Assembly: GCF_900178525.1 (NCBI RefSeq)
Contig: NZ_FXDJ01000009.1
Location: 124,001 to 188,000 of the forward strand
Direction of reading: 5' to 3'
Length of the DNA stretch: 64,000 bases
DNA from: Massilibacteroides vaginae
GTDB lineage: Bacteria; Bacteroidota; Bacteroidia; Bacteroidales; Tannerellaceae
Part shown: positions 43,963 through 53,606 of the stretch, in pieces
Numbering within the stretch: the stretch's first letter is position 1
Layout: each line of letters begins with the position of its first letter
Made by a program: the position numbers and the translations under genes
Notes under the pieces: generated by a model
Databases searched by the model: none
Seen by the model: only the letters and a program-made list of their open reading frames with translations
What the model was told of the DNA's origin: nothing

Positions 43963-46900
43963 TTATTTTTTCCGGTATTGTTGGGGAGTAATGCCTATTT
44001 GCTTTTTAAAACATTTACTAAAGTACGCAGGGTTAGAGAAGCCCAGGTTATAGGCAATTTCCGAAATGGTTAGTTCTTCGTGTTCCTGAAGTAAAACCAG
44101 CGCTTTATTCATTTTAATCTGAAGGATATAATCGTTTGGCGTCATGCCGGTGATCGTTTTAATTCTGTCGAACAATCGCGTACGTCCTATTCCCAGTTCT
44201 TTACTCCATATTGTGGTGTCAAACGCCACATCTTCTATATTCTTTTCAACAACTTGGTTCGCTTTGTCTAAAAAGCGTTGATCCTGGAGGTTGGTTGCTA
44301 AAGCCTGAGCTTCGTCTTCCGACTGTCCGGTATATTTGCGGCGAATGTTTTTATGGTTCTTCACCATGCTGTTACAGCGCAAGAACAAATATTCCATACT
44401 GAAAGGCTTTACTACATATTCCTCTGCCCCTGCCCTAACACTTTCGTGCTGTTGCTTTGCGGATGGATGTGTAGTAATCAGCAGAACCGGGATATGCAGT
44501 GTTTTAATATTGGCTTTCAATGCGGCACACAGTTCTATGCCTGAAAGTCCGGCCAGCGACACTTCACTGATAATCACATCTGGCTGTTCTTCAACGGCAA
44601 TATTCAGGGCTTCTTCTGCGCGTGTTGCTTCGTAGACTTCATAAACCGACGAGAATGAATCTTTTAATATCATACGCAATTCATCGTCATTATCGACAAG
44701 CAATAACTTTACGGTTTTTTCGGACAAATCTTTGTCCTCATCTACAACAGATTCTTCCGCTTGCTCCGGAATATCCGGAAAAGCGGGTAAATGACGAGTT
44801 ATAAATTCGGTCGTTCCGGTCTTTTCCTCGGCGGTAAAATGTTCTTCACCGGTTAGAAGGCGCACAGTAAAGGAGGTACCTTCTTTCTCCGTCCGAACAA
44901 TTAATTCGCCTTTATGCATCAATATGATCTTTCTGCCAAAAGCCAATCCGATTATGTTATTGGGTACTATGCCCATGGCATCTCGCAGTTCGGTGGTTTG
45001 AGACACATTTTCAAAAACATCAAACAGCTGCAACAACATTTCTTCGTCGTAGATATCTCCGTTACAACTAATCCGTATTTCAACCCAGGATGCCTTAGCG
45101 TGCAATGATATATCCACATTTCCTTTTTCATGCACCAATTTTGAAATAGCAAATAAGAGGTTGTACATAACCTTCTGCATCTGTGCCCAGTCAAACCAAA
45201 CCTTAACATCTTCTCCCGGATGGTAGAAATTAAAGGTAACCTGCAAGGTGGATTCATATTCAGACAGCACATCGTGCATTTCATGCAGAAACTTCGTCAT
45301 ACTGTAATAACCGACTTTCAGGCGAAGGAGTCCGTTTTCCGCTTCTCTAAATTCCTGTAGTTCCACAAAAAGGCTTTGCATACGTATTGCCTGCTTCCGT
45401 ACGCGCTCCAACTTCGACTTACTTACAGAACCCACATCACTCAACAGTCTGTCTAATGTTGTTATTATCAGCGTAAGCGGTGTTCTGAATTCATTGGTAA
45501 TCCCGGTGAAGAAATTTAATCGGTTCTTGTTTTCCTCCTGTACCCGTTCCGATTCTTTTTTCTGATAGTCCAAGGTAGCATACAAAACCGCCCTCGCTTT
45601 ACTTGTGCGCACGGCAAACCATAAAACACTACCTATTATAATAATGTAGAGAAAATAGGCCGGATAGGATTTCCAGAAAGGAGGCTTAATGGTTATGCTG
45701 AGCGTAGTGGTTTTTTCAGGATCGGATGTTTCCCGTACCGTAAACACGTATGTTCCGGGAGGAAGCGATGTGAAGGAAACGGTTTTATGATCAGTTTGTG
45801 TCCACTCATCAAATCCGGAGAGTCCTTCCATCTTGTATTCATAGCCGGTGTAATAAGACGATAAATAGTTTGAAGAAGCAAACGTGATACTCACCGTGTT
45901 CTTATCTGAAGGCAGTTCCAATTCTTTAAGTCTTGGTGTACTTTCGTGAATCTTCGGAGCCGCGTGATTTAAGGGCGAGTTGTTGACTTGTATGGAGCTT
46001 ATATATAATGTATAGTTACGTTTAACGGTGCTTATCTCTTTCTCGTCAAATGAAATCAGCTTTTGCAAACCGCCAACATAAATATTCCGGCTACGGGGTG
46101 AGACAAATAGAGCACAGTCCGGACTTAGCGACATGATGGGTGATGTTCCGTCTAAACGAATGTGACTGGAAGAGTTAATGGCTCTTCTGGCTGATATATT
46201 CAGAATTGAAACACCTTTATTGGAAGTAACGATCAGGTTGCCGTATCCCGAAAGGGCCACCTTATAACAAATATTACTGAGAAGTATATCTTGATCAACA
46301 GAATAAGAAGTGATTTTTTCTGACTCTACATCGAAACTCAGAATTCCTGACTTTTGAGTCGCGAAGTATATTCCCTGTTTTGAGTTGCCACAGATACTGA
46401 TCACCGGACTTGGAATTATACTTTCTTCGCTTAATCCATCTCCATAAAAAGAAAGCAGCTTAGAGTTGGTCATATCCACCGTAAAAAGCCCGTTATCTAA
46501 TGAAGATACCCACAGAATATTCCTGTCGTCTAAATAAACGGCACGGGTCACCCCGGAGGATAGTCGCTTTAATTCCGGATCAGTGAACAAAGGAGAAATC
46601 AGATTTGTTTGGCGGTTCATTTTAAACAACCCGTCTTGCGTAAGAAATATAAGGTAATTGTTATACGGAATAATCTCTTCAATGATCTTATGGTATCTCG
46701 TTATTAGCGAATCCGAGGAAACGGGATAAACACGATCTGTGTTTCGTTCGTAATAAACCAACCCTTCCATATACGTACCTATATATATACGGTTATATTT
46801 CTCGTCATAATACATAGTTCTTATTTTATCGTGAGGCAGTTTATGAGAGGCAACCGTCAAATGCCGGATCATACGCCTGTCCGGAGAAATGACATTAACC

Positions 46901-47967
46901 CCGCTTCCTTCTGAAGAAACATACAAAAAGCCGTCGGCATCTTCTACTATATCACCCAGAATAACCCCGTGCAACCGGGAAGGATCATCTTCTTTACTTG
47001 TGTATAACGAGTAGTTATCAGTTTCCGGATTAAAATAGCGCACTTCGCCATAATACGATCCGATCCAGATTGTACCTTGCCTGTCCGTATACAACGCATA
47101 GATAGAGAACTCCGGCATAAACGCAACTTTGTCTACCTGAGCAGGAGCTTCTCTCAAAGGCGATGTTACCTGAAAGAGTCCGTTTAAGGTACCTAACCAG
47201 ATATCTCCTTTAGAATCTTCGGTAAAACTAATCGCTTCGTGTTCAAACAGCCTTTTGTTGTCTCCATATATTAATGTAGAGACATGCCCGTTAGGTCTGA
47301 TTATCCGAACATTCTTTGAACGAGAGGATATCCACAAGTTACCCTTAGAGTCTTTGAATAAATAGGTGATAATATCTTCTTCAAAATAGTTCGACAAGAT
47401 CATCCCGGTTACAATATCAATCTTGTATAATCCGGAGGCGGTTCCTATCCAAAGAACGTCCTCACTATCCTCCACAAAACTGTAGATTACTCCACTTGTT
47501 GCTTGCAGATCCAATAGCTTACGACTATCTCCCGACGAACGATCATATTCAAATAATCCTCCGGTTTGTGTAGAATAGTACAAGCGATTATTTATCATAC
47601 TGGTACAAACAGCCTGAATACCGGTAAAAAAGAATTGCTCTGTCAGCAAATCAAGTCCGACAAGATAATCCTGAGCCAGGAAATAAAGCGTTGAATCATT
47701 GCCGCAAATAGCATGAATATCTGAATCCTCAAGTTCCGGAAAGAACTCGGAAACTCTGTAAACTTTGCTTGATTCTCCGTTATAGCAGTTCAGCGCATCG
47801 TTGCCAAACCACATGCGCCCCAAGGCGTCCTGCCAGATAGAAATAGCAGATGCCTGTGATAACCCTTGTTGACTCCCTACAGTTCTAAAATGAAAACGTT
47901 CGGCTAAAACAGTAAATGAGCTAAAAAGCATTACTAAAACCAAACAGTATTTGCTAAGATTTTGCAT
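43963..47967 (-). CDS. Hybrid two-component (HTCS) regulator with degenerate kinase and receiver
   Basis: Protein of 1334 residues. The signal peptide (YCLVLVMLFSSFTVLA) precedes a periplasmic two-propeller sensor with Reg_prop repeats (DALGRMWFGND, EDVLWIGTASGLYKID). A Y_Y_Y domain and one membrane helix follow (about 760-780). The kinase H-box reads FFTGITNEFRTPLTLI, with Asn825 where the phosphoaccepting His belongs. The N-box (NLLFAISKL) lacks its metal-binding Asn, and the G1 box (CNGDIY) lacks its Asp. The receiver reads PDVIISEVSL, with Glu1135 for the phosphorylated Asp; its Lys (VVKPF) remains. The C-terminal AraC HTH is complete (LTISEIAYNLGFSNPAYFSKCF). It probably controls the divergent susCD pair. 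The ATG at 47967 follows the -7 box. Confidence 0.9.
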   Translation of the reverse strand: MQNLSKYCLVLVMLFSSFTVLAERFHFRTVGSQQGLSQASAISIWQDALGRMWFGNDALNCYNGESSKVYRVSEFFPELEDSDIHAICGNDSTLYFLAQDYLVGLDLLTEQFFFTGIQAVCTSMINNRLYYSTQTGGLFEYDRSSGDSRKLLDLQATSGVIYSFVEDSEDVLWIGTASGLYKIDIVTGMILSNYFEEDIITYLFKDSKGNLWISSRSKNVRIIRPNGHVSTLIYGDNKRLFEHEAISFTEDSKGDIWLGTLNGLFQVTSPLREAPAQVDKVAFMPEFSIYALYTDRQGTIWIGSYYGEVRYFNPETDNYSLYTSKEDDPSRLHGVILGDIVEDADGFLYVSSEGSGVNVISPDRRMIRHLTVASHKLPHDKIRTMYYDEKYNRIYIGTYMEGLVYYERNTDRVYPVSSDSLITRYHKIIEEIIPYNNYLIFLTQDGLFKMNRQTNLISPLFTDPELKRLSSGVTRAVYLDDRNILWVSSLDNGLFTVDMTNSKLLSFYGDGLSEESIIPSPVISICGNSKQGIYFATQKSGILSFDVESEKITSYSVDQDILLSNICYKVALSGYGNLIVTSNKGVSILNISARRAINSSSHIRLDGTSPIMSLSPDCALFVSPRSRNIYVGGLQKLISFDEKEISTVKRNYTLYISSIQVNNSPLNHAAPKIHESTPRLKELELPSDKNTVSITFASSNYLSSYYTGYEYKMEGLSGFDEWTQTDHKTVSFTSLPPGTYVFTVRETSDPEKTTTLSITIKPPFWKSYPAYFLYIIIIGSVLWFAVRTSKARAVLYATLDYQKKESERVQEENKNRLNFFTGITNEFRTPLTLIITTLDRLLSDVGSVSKSKLERVRKQAIRMQSLFVELQEFREAENGLLRLKVGYYSMTKFLHEMHDVLSEYESTLQVTFNFYHPGEDVKVWFDWAQMQKVMYNLLFAISKLVHEKGNVDISLHAKASWVEIRISCNGDIYDEEMLLQLFDVFENVSQTTELRDAMGIVPNNIIGLAFGRKIILMHKGELIVRTEKEGTSFTVRLLTGEEHFTAEEKTGTTEFITRHLPAFPDIPEQAEESVVDEDKDLSEKTVKLLLVDNDDELRMILKDSFSSVYEVYEATRAEEALNIAVEEQPDVIISEVSLAGLSGIELCAALKANIKTLHIPVLLITTHPSAKQQHESVRAGAEEYVVKPFSMEYLFLRCNSMVKNHKNIRRKYTGQSEDEAQALATNLQDQRFLDKANQVVEKNIEDVAFDTTIWSKELGIGRTRLFDRIKTITGMTPNDYILQIKMNKALVLLQEHEELTISEIAYNLGFSNPAYFSKCFKKQIGITPQQYRKK

Positions 47968-47988
47968 TTCTAAACATTTAAAAACGCA

Positions 47989-47996
47989 CAAAGATA
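47989..47996 (-). promoter_or_regulatory. -7 box of the HTCS gene
   Basis: The minus-strand TATCTTTG is a perfect TAnnTTTG box, 22 bp before the ATG at 47967. The alternative upstream start at 48012 would lie before the box, so it is ruled out. Confidence 0.7.
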
Positions 47997-48101
47997 GAAA
48001 TACTCTAAGCAATATCGTTCGTTAACCAGGTAAAATAGTTCATGAAACTAATTGGCAAGCTAAAAAAATCAAAGACTGCTATACTTATTTACACAATAAA
48101 A

Positions 48102-48109
48102 TAGATTTG
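48102..48109 (+). promoter_or_regulatory. -7 box of the susC/susD unit
   Basis: TAGATTTG is a perfect TAnnTTTG box, 115 bp before the SusC ATG. The 211-bp gap to the HTCS gene would also hold the HTCS binding site; I see no clear direct repeat that I could name as one. Confidence 0.6.
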
Positions 48110-48223
48110 CAATCGAATGTCATAATACCCAACATGAGTGTTGATATACGTTAAATGCTAAAAGCTATAAAACATTTTTTTCAGAATTAAAAATATAAAT
48201 AATTCAAATTTAAATCATTTACT

Positions 48224-51200
48224 ATGTTCAAATCGTACAAACCTGTTAGCCTTTTATTGCTTACCGGTGCCCTGACTTTCGCAGGTGGTCTGCATGCTGA
48301 ACTTGTTCCGGCAAAACCCGGCATACAAGTAACGCAGCAAAACGGAAAAATCAGTGGTACAATAGTAGACAATATGGGGCCTGTTACCGGAGCTTCTGTT
48401 GTTATAAAAGGAACTGTCAATGGAACAATCAGTGACTTCGATGGTAATTTCACCTTGGAGAACGTACCCAATGGAGCAATCATCCAGATCTCTTTCATTG
48501 GCTATATCTCACAGGAAATCACTTACACCGGCCAAAGCGCTCTTAACATCACGTTAGAAGAAGACACTCAGAAACTGGATGAAGTTGTTGTTACGGCTTT
48601 AGGAATGAAGCGCGAGCAGAAAGCACTTGGTTATGCAGTAACCGAGCTTAAAGGCGACGATTTAAATAGAAATGCGATCAACCCCGTTGCTTCATTGCAA
48701 GGAAAAGTTGCCGGAGTTGAGATTGCAGGTTCAGACGGTGGTATGTTTGGTGCTACCAAAATTCAAATTCGTGGTGCATCTACATTAGGCAATAACAACC
48801 AACCTATCTATGTAGTAGACGGGGTTATTTTGTCTAACGAAACCTCAGGTACAGCATCATCTGACTGGGATTCGAATGCGAATGACTTTGGTAATATGCT
48901 TAAAAACTTAAACTCAGACGATTTTGAATCCGTTAGTGTGCTTAAAGGAGCTGCAGCTACTGCACTGTACGGATCGCGCGGGCTGAATGGAGCTGTTGTT
49001 ATCACAACTAAAAGCGGAAAAGGCAGTACAGGTTTTGGCGTTTCGGTAAGTCAGAGTTTTGGTATGGATCATGTGTATGGCACTTATGATCGCCAGATGA
49101 TTTACGGACCCGGTAATTACTCAGGGAATGCCAACTATGGAGAACAAATTGCGGACCCTTCTGATCCATCAAAAAAGGTGTATAAGAAATGGGATAACCT
49201 GGGCCAATTTTGGTTAAACTCAAACGGAGATCCTACCCTGATCGGACAAACAACAAGACTTTGGGGACCTAAGTATGATGGTAGAACTATCGAAAATTAT
49301 GATGGTACTTCAACAACTTATTCTCCGGTTAAGAACAACATGAAAGATGCTTATCAGTTGGGGCTTAACACAAACACAAACGTTTCTATCCGTGGAGGAA
49401 ATGAAACAACAAACTATTTCTCTTCTCTATCTTACAAAAAATCAAAAGGTATTGTTGAGAACAACGATTTTGAAAGATATTCGTTATTATTAAAGGGATC
49501 TCATAAAATAAGCGACAGAGTAGATATCAATGCATCGGTTACGTTTGCGAACTCTACACCTAAAAATGCTCAACGCAACCTCGGAGAGGCATTTGCCGTA
49601 AGTTATACAACCATGCATGACACCAAGTACTTCCGCAATAAATATCTGGGTGATCATCAAACAGGTATAGCGAGTACAAATTATGGAGATACCTACGGAC
49701 CTGTTCCGGGAAAAGGACTATGGTTTGAAATCGACAACTATGACATTACTCAAAAAGAAACATTGATCAGACCAACTGTTGAAGTTAATGTTAAAATTCA
49801 GGATTGGGTAAGATTCCGTGCTGAAGCAAATATGAACTATTATTTCAAAAGCTGGGAAAGAAAAGAACTGGGAAGTGGCTACAATAACGATGGCGGCTTC
49901 TATGAAATGGGACAAGACTACGACAAACAAACAACGTTTGCCGGAACATTTACGTTCGATAAGCCTGTACAGGATTTTAACATCGGCGGTTTCGTACGTG
50001 GTGAATATTACACGATAACTGGCGGACATCAGCTTACCAAAACAGACGGTGGATTAGTAGTTCCCGGACAGTATTTCCTTGAAAACAGTAAAAATCCGAT
50101 TAAGGCAGAAGCAGAAATCAGAAACGAGAAAAGAATGCTTTCGGCTGTAGCTGCTTTAAACCTTGCTTGGAAAAATCAGGTATTCTTGGATGTAACCGGA
50201 CGTAATGACTGGTCTTCAAGTTTAGTTTACACAAATGGTACCGGTAATTATTCATACTTCTACCCTTCAGTTAGTGGTTCATGGTTATTAAACGAAACAT
50301 TTGAACTTCCTTCATGGATTTCATTAGGGAAAATACGTGCATCATGGGCGCAAGTCGGAAATGACGCATCACCTTATTCTATTTACTCCGGCTATAAATT
50401 AGCATCCCTTCTGCAACCAAACGGAACTACGATCTACACAAATGACATCGCTGATAAATTATATTCGGCAAATCTGAAGCCTGAACGTAAAAACTCATGG
50501 GAAGTAGGTTTAGACTGGCGTTTTCTGAATAGTCGCTTCAACATTGATGCTACTTATTACAAAGAAAACACCAAAAACCAAATCATGGAAATTGCAATTC
50601 CGTTTGAATCAGGAAGAGACAAACAACTTGTTAATGCCGGAAACATTCAAAACTCAGGTATTGAAATTGCCATCAACACTGTTCCTTTCAGAAATAAAGA
50701 CTGGGAATGGACGTTAGATTTGACTTATACACGCAATAGAGACAAAATTGTAGAATTACATCCTAATGTTGCTAATTACATCAGATTAGAAGGAGATGTT
50801 GATTATGGTAACTACAGAGTTGGTTCAGTAGCAAAGGTAAATGGCCCTTATGGCTTGTTAATGTCTGACGCAATGCCTAAAAAGAATAAAGACGGACAAA
50901 CAATCCTGGAATGGAGAGACGACTTCAGAACCCCTTATGCACAAAGAAGTGGTACTGCTGAAGTAGTAGGTAATATGCAACCTGATTTCTTAGGTTCTTT
51001 AGCAACCGGTCTAAAATGGAAAGATTTGAGCCTTAGAATTGGCTTAGACGCAAGATTCGGAGGTCTTATCGCATCTTATACAAACAAATATGGTTTGGCT
51101 TACGGCTACACGGAAACATCACTCAGATATAGAGATGCTAAAAATGGAGGTATGTCATGGACTTCTAATTATGCAGACTCTAAAGGTTTGAGTTTCAATG

Positions 51201-51643
51201 ACGGGGTTATTCCTGAAGGAGTTTTCGCTGATAACACTAAAGTAACCGGTGTTGATGGAAAAACGTATAATGTAGGCGGACGCAGCTTTGCTGATTTAGT
51301 GAAAGAAGGTGTTTTAGAACCTGCTCACGCCTCTGCTTACCATTACTGGACAAACAGCTGGGGTACAGGAACTGTAAATGACGATTGGGTTAGCAAATTA
51401 AGCTATGTTGCACTTCGCGAGATTACTGTAGGCTATAGATTACCTAAAAACTTCTCTTCTAAATTAGGAGCGAAAGGACTTAATCTTTCTGTTAGTGCAA
51501 GAAATCTGGGTTACATCTATAATTCACTTCCTAACAACCTCCATCCAGAAGGTGTAAGAAGTAATAAGTCTGGAGAATTCCGTGAACGTTCTAATAGTCC
51601 ATACACGGCAAGTTACATGTTAACTATCAATTTGGATTTCTAA
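48224..51643 (+). CDS. SusC/RagA-family TonB-dependent outer-membrane transporter
   Basis: Protein of 1139 residues with signal peptide (SLLLLTGALTFAGGLHAE). A carboxypeptidase-like beta domain follows (ISGTIVDNMGPVTGASVVIK, about 45-120). The SusC motif and TonB box region is LDEVVVTALGMKREQKALGY. The plug is about 135-260 (LQGKVAGVEI, IQIRGASTLGNNNQPIYVVDG, LYGSRGLNGAVVITTKSGKG). The barrel ends in YMLTINLDF. It imports large oligomers delivered by its SusD partner, 19 bp downstream. No glycoside hydrolase or peptidase lies next to the pair, so its substrate cannot be told; the N-terminus lacks the STN domain of sigma/anti-sigma types. Confidence 0.96.
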   Translation: MFKSYKPVSLLLLTGALTFAGGLHAELVPAKPGIQVTQQNGKISGTIVDNMGPVTGASVVIKGTVNGTISDFDGNFTLENVPNGAIIQISFIGYISQEITYTGQSALNITLEEDTQKLDEVVVTALGMKREQKALGYAVTELKGDDLNRNAINPVASLQGKVAGVEIAGSDGGMFGATKIQIRGASTLGNNNQPIYVVDGVILSNETSGTASSDWDSNANDFGNMLKNLNSDDFESVSVLKGAAATALYGSRGLNGAVVITTKSGKGSTGFGVSVSQSFGMDHVYGTYDRQMIYGPGNYSGNANYGEQIADPSDPSKKVYKKWDNLGQFWLNSNGDPTLIGQTTRLWGPKYDGRTIENYDGTSTTYSPVKNNMKDAYQLGLNTNTNVSIRGGNETTNYFSSLSYKKSKGIVENNDFERYSLLLKGSHKISDRVDINASVTFANSTPKNAQRNLGEAFAVSYTTMHDTKYFRNKYLGDHQTGIASTNYGDTYGPVPGKGLWFEIDNYDITQKETLIRPTVEVNVKIQDWVRFRAEANMNYYFKSWERKELGSGYNNDGGFYEMGQDYDKQTTFAGTFTFDKPVQDFNIGGFVRGEYYTITGGHQLTKTDGGLVVPGQYFLENSKNPIKAEAEIRNEKRMLSAVAALNLAWKNQVFLDVTGRNDWSSSLVYTNGTGNYSYFYPSVSGSWLLNETFELPSWISLGKIRASWAQVGNDASPYSIYSGYKLASLLQPNGTTIYTNDIADKLYSANLKPERKNSWEVGLDWRFLNSRFNIDATYYKENTKNQIMEIAIPFESGRDKQLVNAGNIQNSGIEIAINTVPFRNKDWEWTLDLTYTRNRDKIVELHPNVANYIRLEGDVDYGNYRVGSVAKVNGPYGLLMSDAMPKKNKDGQTILEWRDDFRTPYAQRSGTAEVVGNMQPDFLGSLATGLKWKDLSLRIGLDARFGGLIASYTNKYGLAYGYTETSLRYRDAKNGGMSWTSNYADSKGLSFNDGVIPEGVFADNTKVTGVDGKTYNVGGRSFADLVKEGVLEPAHASAYHYWTNSWGTGTVNDDWVSKLSYVALREITVGYRLPKNFSSKLGAKGLNLSVSARNLGYIYNSLPNNLHPEGVRSNKSGEFRERSNSPYTASYMLTINLDF

Positions 51644-51662
51644 TTTAAAATATAGAAAAATC

Positions 51663-53522
51663 ATGAAATTTAAACTTTTCATAACTGCGACACTAATCGG
51701 AGCTTCCGTACTTACGACAGGATGTCGTGATGAGTTTGCCGAAACAAATACAAAGCCGTCTGTGGTTACAAAACCGGATATACGATATGTATTCACAAAA
51801 GCATTGTCCGAGTTTGAACCTGCGGGCTATCAACAATGGTTTTACAACAACCTTCAATACATGTTGCCCTGGATACAGGCTACTCTTGCAGAAGATGCAG
51901 GGAACTCCTCTTCATTAAACCTGATGAGTGCGTATGAAGGTTCGCAAAACCAACTTATTAAAGTAAAAGTACGTACAGAAGAGATCTTATACCTCTTGGG
52001 TGAAATGAGCGAAGAGGAAGCGGCTAAATATGAAAACATCCGTGTAATGTGTAATCCGTTATTGGTTTACCTCGGACTTTTCGGCACAGACATGTATGGT
52101 TCAATGGCTTATTCGGAAGCCGGACAAGTATTACATTCCAACCCCACAATCTTAACGCCTAAATACGAAACTCAGGAAGAGTTGTTTACGCTTTGGCTTA
52201 AACAGCTGGATGAGACAATCAGTGTTTTAGGAGCTAAAATTGACAATCAGGTATCGTTAGGTACACAAGATTTTGTTTATGGTGGGAAAACTGAAAAATG
52301 GGCAAAATTCGCGAACTCTTTAAAACTTAAGATCGCGGTAAGATTAGTACATGCAAATAAAGCAAAAGCATTACAGATTGCACAAGAAGTAGCCAACAGC
52401 CCTGTTGGAATTATGTCAAGTCTGGATGATGACTTTTTCTATTGCAAAGGTGCTCAGGAATACCATTTCGGTGATGATCTATGGGGAGGTTTTGGTTCAC
52501 AACAACTAATAAGCTTCTTGGTAGACAATCAAGACCCACGTGTACGTTTTATGTTCCAGAAAAATGATTTCAACTCTTTAGTTGTTCAAACTTTCTTGGA
52601 TAACAAAAAGGAATTACCATCTTACATTAAAGCTTTGGTAAATACTAAAACAGAAAACGGAAAGGTTGTTTTTGAAAGCTGGAAAGCTCCGGGAGAACCT
52701 TGGGTTCGTTATCATGGCGCACCAATCAATGTTTACGCAAAAGATAACGGAACAATCAACGACAATTATTTCAACACAACGAATTTTAAAATAGATAACA
52801 AAAGCTACACTCCACTGGCAAGGTTAAACCACAGAGAAATGCTTCAGGGTGATAAAACATACACATTCCCTGATGCTCCGAATGTGACTGCGGTAATTGA
52901 CAACCAGAAAAACGCATGGTACGGTCTGCATTTTTCTTCTGCCGAAACCAATCTGTATTTAGCTGAGCTTAGTCTGTTAGGTGCTACTTTACCACAGAGT
53001 GCAGAGTCTTATTTTGAACAAGGTATCCGCCTATCGGTTAGCGAATATGACAGATTAGCGTCGTTGAACAAAATACCTTATTATTCAAGCGCTTATGATC
53101 CGAAAGAAACTACAATTTCTTTGAAAAACGGAGAAATAGACGAGTTGGTTAAAAATGAAGCATATCAATTAACCGGAAGTACAAAAGAAAAACTGGAGAA
53201 AGTATACATCCAACAATACATTCACCTGCTATACTTCCCTACAGATATGTTCTCAATGGTGCGTCGTTCGGGTGTTCCTATGAAAGGCAGCAAAATTCTT
53301 GCTTGGCAAGAATTCTCAAAAGATAACGATACCAATTATCCTATGCCGCGTAGATTTACAATCAACTCGCCACTTGAAACAGACTTGATGTATCAAATAA
53401 AGAAATCGGCTTTCGAAGCACAAGGTTATACTACCGGTTCTTTGGATCCGCTTAAATTGAATACAGAACGTGTTTGGTACGATAAAGGTGCTCCTAATTT
53501 CGGAGAAGGACCAAATTTCTAA
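51663..53522 (+). CDS. SusD/RagB-family nutrient-binding outer-membrane lipoprotein
   Basis: Protein of 619 residues. The lipobox LTTGC places the lipidated Cys at about residue 21, followed by RDEFAETNTKP. The pattern PDIRYVFTKALSEFEPAGYQ and helices with NLYLAELSLLGA fit the SusD-like_2 (RagB-like) branch rather than the starch-binding SusD itself. SusD proteins sit as a lid over SusC and capture the substrate. It follows susC by 19 bp and is closed by a strong terminator. Confidence 0.94.
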   Translation: MKFKLFITATLIGASVLTTGCRDEFAETNTKPSVVTKPDIRYVFTKALSEFEPAGYQQWFYNNLQYMLPWIQATLAEDAGNSSSLNLMSAYEGSQNQLIKVKVRTEEILYLLGEMSEEEAAKYENIRVMCNPLLVYLGLFGTDMYGSMAYSEAGQVLHSNPTILTPKYETQEELFTLWLKQLDETISVLGAKIDNQVSLGTQDFVYGGKTEKWAKFANSLKLKIAVRLVHANKAKALQIAQEVANSPVGIMSSLDDDFFYCKGAQEYHFGDDLWGGFGSQQLISFLVDNQDPRVRFMFQKNDFNSLVVQTFLDNKKELPSYIKALVNTKTENGKVVFESWKAPGEPWVRYHGAPINVYAKDNGTINDNYFNTTNFKIDNKSYTPLARLNHREMLQGDKTYTFPDAPNVTAVIDNQKNAWYGLHFSSAETNLYLAELSLLGATLPQSAESYFEQGIRLSVSEYDRLASLNKIPYYSSAYDPKETTISLKNGEIDELVKNEAYQLTGSTKEKLEKVYIQQYIHLLYFPTDMFSMVRRSGVPMKGSKILAWQEFSKDNDTNYPMPRRFTINSPLETDLMYQIKKSAFEAQGYTTGSLDPLKLNTERVWYDKGAPNFGEGPNF

Positions 53523-53550
53523 TTATTTGAGGTATATTATTTAAGGCTAA

Positions 53551-53590
53551 AAAGGAGCTGATCGGTATAGATTCAGCTCCTTTTTTTATT
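53551..53590 (+). terminator. Terminator of the susC/susD unit
   Basis: AAAGGAGCTGA and TCAGCTCCTTT form an 11-bp stem followed by a T-run. It sits 28 bp after the susD stop, between convergent genes. Confidence 0.93.
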
Positions 53591-53606
53591 CCTCAGTTTT
53601 CTCTTT

